Positions 59,237-64,000 of a DNA stretch of 64,000 nucleotides are shown in pieces. The stretch's first letter is position 1; every line of letters starts with the position of its first letter. Made by a program: the position numbers and the translations under genes. Under the pieces are notes generated by a model. The model was not told the origin of the DNA and ran no database searches. It was given only the letters and a program-made list of their open reading frames with translations. The DNA lies in NCBI GenBank assembly GCA_019420305.1, contig JAHZHL010000010.1, positions 52,312 through 116,311 of the forward strand. The letters run 5' to 3'. The DNA is from Bacillota bacterium. GTDB lineage: Bacteria; Bacillota; Clostridia; Peptostreptococcales; Anaerovoracaceae.

Positions 59237-60468
59237 TGGCGGCAGGACTGATTTTTAAAACGAAATTTGTCTCAGCGGGAAGCGCAGGGTTTGGGCGGTA
59301 CTTGAATTATATCGACCGTCCGGAGGCGGTGCAGCTGGATCGGCTGAGGGAGTTTGATGTATTTCAGACCTACACCGAATACATGGGAAATCCGGAAAAA
59401 TCAACGGGGTTGTTTACCGCGGAAAAAGACCGGCTGAATACGGAGGAAAAGCAGACCATAAAAGAGCTGTTTTCGGAGGCGCAAGGCAGGGGAAGCCTGT
59501 TGCATCAGTCTTTGTTTTCCTTTGAATCCGAGTGGCTGAAGGAGAACGGCCTGATGGACCAGTCCGGTGCCATTGCCGAGGCTCCCCTGCGGGAGTACAC
59601 CCGGAAAGCGATTCAGACTCTGATGAAAGAAGAACAGATGCAGAATTGGAAATGGACCGCCGCGATTCATCGGAATACGAAGCATGTGCATATTCATATC
59701 GCCATGGTGGAGCCGTTCCCCAGCTGGACGGAAGGGGTGGGGCGCTGCAGAAGGAATCCAAACACCGGAGAACTGTATCAGCGGGGAAAATTTCAGGCCG
59801 GCAGTCTGAGAAAGACAAAAGCAGCCTTTGTGAACCTGGCCATTGGCTCTCAAAAGGAACAGGCACGGATGAATGAGCTGCTGCGGCAGCGGATTCTGGC
59901 CGGAAAGCGATCCATGCCATTTTCCGAACAGAAAGGAAGCGCTATGGAAGCATCGTTTCTACGGCTTTTAAAGGGTCTTCCGGAGGATATGCGCCTGTGG
60001 AATTATAACATGAGTGCGATGGAGCCTTATCGGGAAGAGATCAACGAGCTTTCCCGGTTATTCTTAGAATCGTACTTTCCGGAAGAATTTCAGGAATATC
60101 TGCAGATTGCTTCGAAGCTATCTGAAAAATATGCGCGAAGCTATGGAGGGACGGAGTGGTCCGACCAATTTGAAGCCGGGAAAGTCCAGGACTTATATGT
60201 CAGAATGGGAAACGCGATTCTGGCAGAATGCAGGCAGGTTCGGTGGAAGGAACGGCAGATAGAAGCTCATCCGGATGCTTTGAACCTTCCTTCTGACCGG
60301 AAACAGTGGCAGGAGAGCAGGAAGACGCGATATCGTTCGCATGTCTTCCAGAGGACTTGCTTTTTTCTTTCTCGAATTTTTCAAAGGGATCTGCAGAGTA
60401 TGAAGAACCAGGCGGCTTATGAGCGGCTGAGACAGGAAGAAGAGTGGAGAAGAAAGAACTCTTTATAA
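59236..60468 (+). CDS. MobP2-family conjugative relaxase
   Basis: 410 residues. The N-terminal ~190 residues carry the relaxase fold. KTKFVSAGSAGFGRYLNYID supplies the likely nicking tyrosine region, EYMGNPEKSTGLFT is typical of MobP2, and IHRNTKHVHIHIAMVEPFPS holds the metal-binding histidines (His150, His152, His154). The enzyme cuts one strand at oriT and stays linked to the 5' end while VirD4 delivers it to the channel. The C-terminal half is helical and charged. It is the last clear transfer gene seen. Confidence 0.9.
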   Translation: MAAGLIFKTKFVSAGSAGFGRYLNYIDRPEAVQLDRLREFDVFQTYTEYMGNPEKSTGLFTAEKDRLNTEEKQTIKELFSEAQGRGSLLHQSLFSFESEWLKENGLMDQSGAIAEAPLREYTRKAIQTLMKEEQMQNWKWTAAIHRNTKHVHIHIAMVEPFPSWTEGVGRCRRNPNTGELYQRGKFQAGSLRKTKAAFVNLAIGSQKEQARMNELLRQRILAGKRSMPFSEQKGSAMEASFLRLLKGLPEDMRLWNYNMSAMEPYREEINELSRLFLESYFPEEFQEYLQIASKLSEKYARSYGGTEWSDQFEAGKVQDLYVRMGNAILAECRQVRWKERQIEAHPDALNLPSDRKQWQESRKTRYRSHVFQRTCFFLSRIFQRDLQSMKNQAAYERLRQEEEWRRKNSL

Positions 60469-60513
60469 GTTATGGTTTTGAAACTTGAGCTTTTTATGCT
60501 AGACATCTGATCA

Positions 60514-60566
60514 TGAATATACCTAAATTATTAGGTATATTCAAGTAGAAATGGAAAAAATATAAT
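60514..60566 (+). promoter_or_regulatory. 13-bp palindrome and promoter before the HTH regulator
   Basis: tgaatatacctaa (60514-60526) and ttaggtatattca (60531-60543) are perfect arms with a 4-nt centre. A TATAAT is at 60561-60566, so the right arm covers the -35 position. Candidate operator for the regulator at 60590. Confidence 0.6.
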
Positions 60567-60589
60567 TGCATTTGGGGAGATGTGCAATT

Positions 60590-60799
60590 ATGCAGAGGGA
60601 ATATACAGTTTCATATGAGCCATTATGGCAGACTATGCGGGAACGAAGAATTACAACATATGATCTGACAGTAAAGCATCATTTTAATAAGGGAACACTG
60701 TATCGTTTACAGCACGGACATAATGTGAATATATCTACAATTGCGGAATTGTGCAAAATCCTGGATTGTAATGTGGAGGATGTCGTAAAAATTGAATAA
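60590..60799 (+). CDS. Small Cro/CI-type HTH regulator
   Basis: 69 residues from ATG 60590 with GGGGAG upstream. YEPLWQTMRERRITTYDLTV, KHHFNKGTLYRLQHGHNVNI, STIAELCKILDCNVEDVVKI is the compact single-domain XRE (Cro/CI, HTH_26-like) family in full length. Small regulators of this kind often control transfer or quorum-sensing genes. It sits between the relaxase and the agr genes behind a palindromic operator and is probably autoregulated. Confidence 0.88.
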   Translation: MQREYTVSYEPLWQTMRERRITTYDLTVKHHFNKGTLYRLQHGHNVNISTIAELCKILDCNVEDVVKIE

Positions 60800-60815
60800 A
60801 AAGGTGATGATAGCG

Positions 60816-60867
60816 AGTCTCTATAAAATGGAATTCTTGAAAGAATACGTTTTGCGGGGACTTTTTG
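60816..60867 (+). terminator. Composite terminator after the HTH regulator
   Basis: agtctc (60816-60821) pairs with gggact (60857-60862) around an inner attct-tgaa-agaat hairpin, followed by TTTTT. Moderate support because the outer loop is long. Confidence 0.5.
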
Positions 60868-60943
60868 TATGGAGAAGAAGGCAATTTAACGAATAAAGAA
60901 AAAAGGGGATAGAACGGTTTCAGTTCGAGGTCATTGGGAAATA

Positions 60944-60952
60944 TGGTATAAT
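60944..60952 (+). promoter_or_regulatory. Extended -10 promoter of agrA-agrC
   Basis: TGGTATAAT is an extended -10 (TGnTATAAT) about 32 bp before the GTG start of agrA. An upstream tcagttcgag resembles a LytTR box half-site, which could bind AgrA; the resemblance is weak. Confidence 0.6.
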
Positions 60953-60983
60953 GAAAGCAATATTTAAGAGAGGAGTTGTAAGT

Positions 60984-61685
60984 GTGTTTTGTGTTGCGAT
61001 CTGCGATGATGATGAATTGTTGTGCTCACAGTTAGAACGAGTTCTAGAGCCTTATAGGAAGAGAGGTTTAATACATTCGGAAATATTCTATAGTGGAGAA
61101 AAGTTGTGTAAGGCTTTAGACTCAGGAGAGCATTACGATTTGCTTTTTTTGGATATTGAGCTTTGTATTATGAACGGAGTTGATGTTGGAAAGAAGATAA
61201 GGGACGTACTGGGTAACGAAAGAATCCATATTGTATATATTTCTGCGAAGCAGGAATATGCCATGGAACTATTCTCAGTACGCCCAATGAACTTTCTAAT
61301 AAAACCAATTTCAGCAAAAACTATAATTGAGAATGTAGAGAAAGCAATGGCCTTATCTGAAATGTATGATACATATTTTGAATTCAAATTTGGCAAAGAG
61401 TTTTTTCGAATTCCATATGGAGATATTCTATATTTTGAAAGTCACAACCGAAAAGTTTTGATTCATACAAAAACAGAAGTAAAAGAAACCTATGGAAAAC
61501 TAAAGATTGTGGAAAAACACGCGCCCCCGAATTTCGTCAGGATTCATCAATCCTATCTGGTAAATCGAATTTACATAGCCTATTGGAAATATGAAGAGAT
61601 TCGTTTAACAAATGAGCATATACTGCCTATCAGTCAGGCTTATCGAAAAAATGTAAGCGGATTTTTGCTTCAGAACAGCAGGTAA
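60984..61685 (+). CDS. agrA: AgrA/LytTR-family response regulator
   Basis: About 234 residues from GTG 60984 with AGAGGAG upstream; the longer frame from ATG 60951 overlaps the -10 element and cannot be the start. The receiver domain has VAICDDDELLC, the phosphorylated Asp in DLLFLDIEL, and a switch-region YISAKQEYAME. The C-terminal LytTR DNA-binding domain has IPYGDILYFESHNRKVLIHT and FVRIHQSYLVN. Phosphorylated by the downstream AgrC, it would activate agr promoters and target genes. Confidence 0.93.
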   Translation: MFCVAICDDDELLCSQLERVLEPYRKRGLIHSEIFYSGEKLCKALDSGEHYDLLFLDIELCIMNGVDVGKKIRDVLGNERIHIVYISAKQEYAMELFSVRPMNFLIKPISAKTIIENVEKAMALSEMYDTYFEFKFGKEFFRIPYGDILYFESHNRKVLIHTKTEVKETYGKLKIVEKHAPPNFVRIHQSYLVNRIYIAYWKYEEIRLTNEHILPISQAYRKNVSGFLLQNSR

Positions 61686-61697
61686 TGGAGGGAAAAA

Positions 61698-62957
61698 ATG
61701 GATCTGGAATTAATCTTGTGTCTGACAGGAAATTTGTTCGGAATCTATATTATCAGCAGATTCTTTGCGCTCTTTTTTGAAAAACAGGGGTCAAATCAGA
61801 GAAAATGGTTCAGATTTGTTTGCTATAGTTTTTACTATATTTTTAACAGCCTTGCTTCACTTTATTTTTTTTGGCCACCGGTGTTGATCCTTTCTACAAA
61901 TGTTATTGGTTGTTTACTGGTTTCCTGGAGTTATAAAGGAAAATGGAAACATCGGATTCGCGCAGTGTTGCTGATCGTCGCAATGAGTGTGGTATGTGAG
62001 GATGTAGTCTACTATTATTTTAGTAATCTGCATATAAAACATCTCACACTTATTGTGATTTTGTCATCGAATTTATTATATTTCATGCTAGCATTATTGC
62101 TGCAGAAAGTAGTGGAACTGAGACATGGAGAGGAAATCGCATTTCTGGAATGGATTGTAGTCATTATAGTCCCAGTATGTAGTCTTCTGGTTTCAATTGT
62201 GGCTTTGGATGATTGTAAAGATGAGCTGTCAATTGTAGTTGGTGGTATCAGTATGATCGTGATGAATGTTTTTTTGTTTGTCCTTTTAGATCGAATTCAA
62301 CATATGCATCGAAATCAGTTAGATCTTGCACTTTTGGAGCAGCAGAACCAGGCTTATGAAAGTCAGATGAAACTTATGAGGGATTCAGAAGAACGAGTTA
62401 CAGCGTTAAGGCATGATTTAAAAAATCATTTCCTTGTGTTAAATCAACTGGCGGAACAGAGTCAATGCACAGAGGTGACGCAGTATATACATCGTTTGAT
62501 GCCATTGATAAGCCCTCGAGAAAAAATTGTGTCTACAGGGAATCCGGTGATTGACGGATTCTTGAATTTAAAGCTAAATGAGGCCGCTACATATGGAGCA
62601 AAGATTGATACAGAAATCAATATATCTTCCAATTTGCCCATTGCTCCAAAAGAAATCAGTATTGTGTTGGGAAACCTCCTGGACAATGCCATAAGGGCAT
62701 TGAAAGAGTGTGAGAGCCATTCATTTTTGGCAATTATCATGCGTCAGGAGCCCGGAATACTGTTTATTGAAATTAAAAATTCACACAATGGCAGGATTCA
62801 CAGGGTGGGAAATATGTTTAAAACAACAAAGGAACAGAAAAAAGGACATGGAATTGGTTTGAAGAATGTGCAGCGGGTTGTAGAAGAGTACCATGGACAG
62901 ATGGAAATTAACAATACCGAAGAAAGTTTTTTTGTTAAATTGGTGATGTTTATTTAG
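61698..62957 (+). CDS. agrC: AgrC-like sensor histidine kinase
   Basis: 419 residues, 12 bp after agrA. The first ~200 residues contain about six membrane helices that would bind the autoinducing peptide. A linker helix leads to the GHKL module: VTALRHDLKNHFLVLNQLAE with phospho-acceptor His239, the N-box VLGNLLDNAIRALKE, and KKGHGIGLKNVQRVVEEYHG. It phosphorylates AgrA on peptide sensing. Size and layout are normal for the family. Confidence 0.92.
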   Translation: MDLELILCLTGNLFGIYIISRFFALFFEKQGSNQRKWFRFVCYSFYYIFNSLASLYFFWPPVLILSTNVIGCLLVSWSYKGKWKHRIRAVLLIVAMSVVCEDVVYYYFSNLHIKHLTLIVILSSNLLYFMLALLLQKVVELRHGEEIAFLEWIVVIIVPVCSLLVSIVALDDCKDELSIVVGGISMIVMNVFLFVLLDRIQHMHRNQLDLALLEQQNQAYESQMKLMRDSEERVTALRHDLKNHFLVLNQLAEQSQCTEVTQYIHRLMPLISPREKIVSTGNPVIDGFLNLKLNEAATYGAKIDTEINISSNLPIAPKEISIVLGNLLDNAIRALKECESHSFLAIIMRQEPGILFIEIKNSHNGRIHRVGNMFKTTKEQKKGHGIGLKNVQRVVEEYHGQMEINNTEESFFVKLVMFI

Positions 62958-62985
62958 ATAGAATTTTATAATGAAAATATACAAG

Positions 62986-63026
62986 AAGCATGTTGTAAAT
63001 GAAGTGTTTTATAACATGCTTTTTTA
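62986..63026 (+). terminator. Terminator between agrC and agrD
   Basis: aagcatgtt (62986-62994) pairs with aacatgctt (63013-63021), extended by further pairs including one G-U, and is followed by TTTTTT. It separates agrAC from agrDB. Confidence 0.8.
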
Positions 63027-63085
63027 ATTTCAACATGAAACAAGTGCAATTCTTACGAGAAAGGAAAAAACAAGAAAATATTTTG

Positions 63086-63091
63086 TATAAT
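63086..63091 (+). promoter_or_regulatory. -10 element of agrD-agrB
   Basis: TATAAT lies 43 bp upstream of agrD. No consensus -35 is present, which would suit activation by AgrA; a clear LytTR box was not identified. Confidence 0.5.
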
Positions 63092-63133
63092 TTAGAATAT
63101 ATCAAAAACTGAGTAGATAAAGAGGGAGAAAAA

Positions 63134-63295
63134 ATGAACAAATTATCAGAAAAAATTGGAAAAGCATTTGCAAAAGCAGCACTGGCATCGGCTGCACGTA
63201 ATGTTAACTCAACATGCAGATTTTATACTTATCAGGAGACAGTGCCGGAATGTGCTAAGCGACTAAGTAAGGAAAAGTCAAATAAGAAAAAATGA
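63134..63295 (+). CDS. agrD: AgrD-like cyclic peptide autoinducer precursor
   Basis: 53 residues from ATG 63134 after GAGGGAG. The amphipathic leader (MNKLSEKIGKAFAKAALASA) is followed by the peptide region ARNVNSTCRFYTYQETVPE and a charged tail. The cysteine (Cys28) and the downstream YQ-x-x-VPE match AgrD peptides of Clostridia, in which a short ring forms between the cysteine and the residue four places on. The predicted ring is Cys-Arg-Phe-Tyr-Thr. The stop overlaps agrB (ATGA). The second cysteine (Cys40) lies in the removed tail. Confidence 0.88.
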   Translation: MNKLSEKIGKAFAKAALASAARNVNSTCRFYTYQETVPECAKRLSKEKSNKKK

Positions 63296-63876
63296 TAAAT
63301 TTACTGGTGAAAACTTCCGTGGAAAGGTTAATAAGAAAAGGAATCATAGACGAATCCGAAAGAGAGTTGTACTGCTTTGGAGCTAATGGCTTATATTGTT
63401 TTCTTATTAACATTATAACATCAATGGCAATCGGTGCTTTATTCGGTATGTTATGGCAGAGTCTTTTGTTTTCGGCAGCGTATATACCATTACGGAGTTA
63501 TGTCGGTGGATATCATGCTAAGACACCAGGGATGTGTTACTTTCTGTCAACTCTTCTGATTGCCAGTGTATTAGTTGTGTTAAAATATGTACCCTTTTCT
63601 ACGGATGGAATGTATATTGCCTTGGTGGTATCGACTGCTGTAATTTTCTTAAAAGCGCCAGTGGAAAGTGAGAATAAACCGTTGTCGGCGCGAGAAAGGC
63701 AAGAATATGGAAGAAAAGCGAAGGGGATAGCACTCATAGAATTACTTATATGTGTTATAGCCTGCAATTTATTCCCGGATGGCGTGGAATGCGTTGTTGC
63801 GGCGATATGCGGGAGTTCTCTATTGTTAGTATTTAAAATATTGGATGAAAATAAAATTAATTTCAGAAGATGGTAA
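63292..63876 (+). CDS. agrB: AgrB-like membrane peptidase
   Basis: 194 residues with four to five membrane helices. The catalytic pair is in RSYVGGYHAKTPGMCYFLS (His75 and Cys82), spaced as in known AgrB. It removes the AgrD tail and helps close the thiolactone ring. It is translationally coupled to agrD by the ATGA overlap. Full length compared with the family. Confidence 0.93.
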   Translation: MINLLVKTSVERLIRKGIIDESERELYCFGANGLYCFLINIITSMAIGALFGMLWQSLLFSAAYIPLRSYVGGYHAKTPGMCYFLSTLLIASVLVVLKYVPFSTDGMYIALVVSTAVIFLKAPVESENKPLSARERQEYGRKAKGIALIELLICVIACNLFPDGVECVVAAICGSSLLLVFKILDENKINFRRW

Positions 63877-64000
63877 AGATGCCAACCTATTTTGGATCAC
63901 CCGTCTATTAGTTGATTAACGAATGATTCTACAGGTGTTAAACAAAAGGAGCTTCCTGTATAATTCAAATATAGGGAATTTCATGAAAGGTGGTTGAGAA
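63877..64000 (+). other. Intergenic end of the window with a promoter-like element
   Basis: No gene. TATAAT occurs at 63959-63964 and AAAGGTGG near 63990 could be the ribosome binding site of a gene beyond the window. Confidence 0.35.

Larger units (their letters stand above)
12062..60468 (+). mobile_element. Integrative conjugative element (minimum extent; ends not identified)
   Basis: Forty or more co-directional genes run from a replication/partition block through a type IV secretion system (VirD4, VirB4, VirB2-, VirB3- and VirB6-like proteins, M23 hydrolase) to an oriT-like region and a MobP2-family relaxase. The large methylase-helicase, TnpV and CHC2 protein are also typical of Clostridia conjugative elements related in layout to Tn1549/CTn types. 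No integrase, excisionase or flanking direct repeat was found, so the right end may lie beyond the window. The extent given is from first to last clearly element-type gene. Confidence 0.88.

Noticed and set aside
12062..60468. Search for an integrase, excisionase, tRNA target or att repeats of the element
   Set aside because: None was recognised in the window, so no ends are reported.
60951..60983. ATG 60951 as the start of agrA
   Set aside because: It overlaps the TATAAT of the promoter, so it would not be in the transcript; GTG 60984 has a ribosome binding site.

Overview
The window looks like the genome of a low-to-mid GC Gram-positive anaerobe of the Clostridia, most likely a Lachnospiraceae-type gut bacterium. 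The grounds are the AGGAGG-type ribosome binding sites on nearly every gene, sortase B, SipW/TasA-like and agr families, PP2C plus Hanks-type kinases, and a large Gram-positive conjugative element. No rRNA or tRNA gene was seen. Species cannot be named from the sequence alone.

Left flank (1-11.8 kb). An AT-rich nucleotide-sugar pair comes first: the tail of a UDP-glucuronate decarboxylase-like gene and a complete UDP-glucose dehydrogenase. A decayed Eco29kI-like restriction-modification locus follows on the minus strand, carrying two frameshifts and one nonsense codon. Next is a plus-strand signalling cluster (2.6-9.9 kb): PP2C phosphatase, transmembrane Ser/Thr kinase, secreted Ig/FnIII-like protein, a protein with two similar helical segments, and a second paralogous kinase. 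After it come a 5'-truncated feoB fragment, unreadable degenerate sequence, and a RelB/RelE-type toxin-antitoxin pair.

Integrative conjugative element (about 12.0 to at least 60.5 kb). Gene order is replication/partition (HTH initiator, ParA, ParB, SSB), a ParE/Phd toxin-antitoxin pair and a broken orphan antitoxin, then a surface module. That module holds a FnIII-CAP protein, sortase B, a large Cna-B protein, coiled-coil proteins, three SipW-type exported proteins, two giant paralogous adhesins and a dedicated SipW signal peptidase. The type IV secretion genes follow: VirB2-like pilin, VirD4 coupling protein, TrbL/VirB6-like, VirB3-like, VirB4 in two reading frames, an M23 hydrolase, and a CpaE-like protein with a degenerate P-loop. 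A 2793-residue methylase-helicase carries a TnpV gene nested in another frame. The element ends, as far as seen, with a nucleotidyltransferase pair, a CHC2 zinc-finger protein, an oriT-like region, two small RHH-like proteins and a MobP2-family relaxase. No integrase or attachment site was found, so the element's ends are unknown.

Right flank (60.5-64 kb). AT-rich sequence holds a small Cro/CI-type regulator behind a 13-bp palindrome, and a complete agr quorum-sensing set (agrA, agrC, agrD, agrB) with its own promoters. It may be cargo or the regulatory end of the element.

Three structural points stand out. Intrinsic terminators sit just upstream of several gene blocks in an otherwise co-directional transfer region, which suggests attenuation or antitermination. 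The nested tnpV has its own promoter and ribosome binding site. The surface module seems self-contained, with its own sortase, its own signal peptidase and its own candidate substrates.
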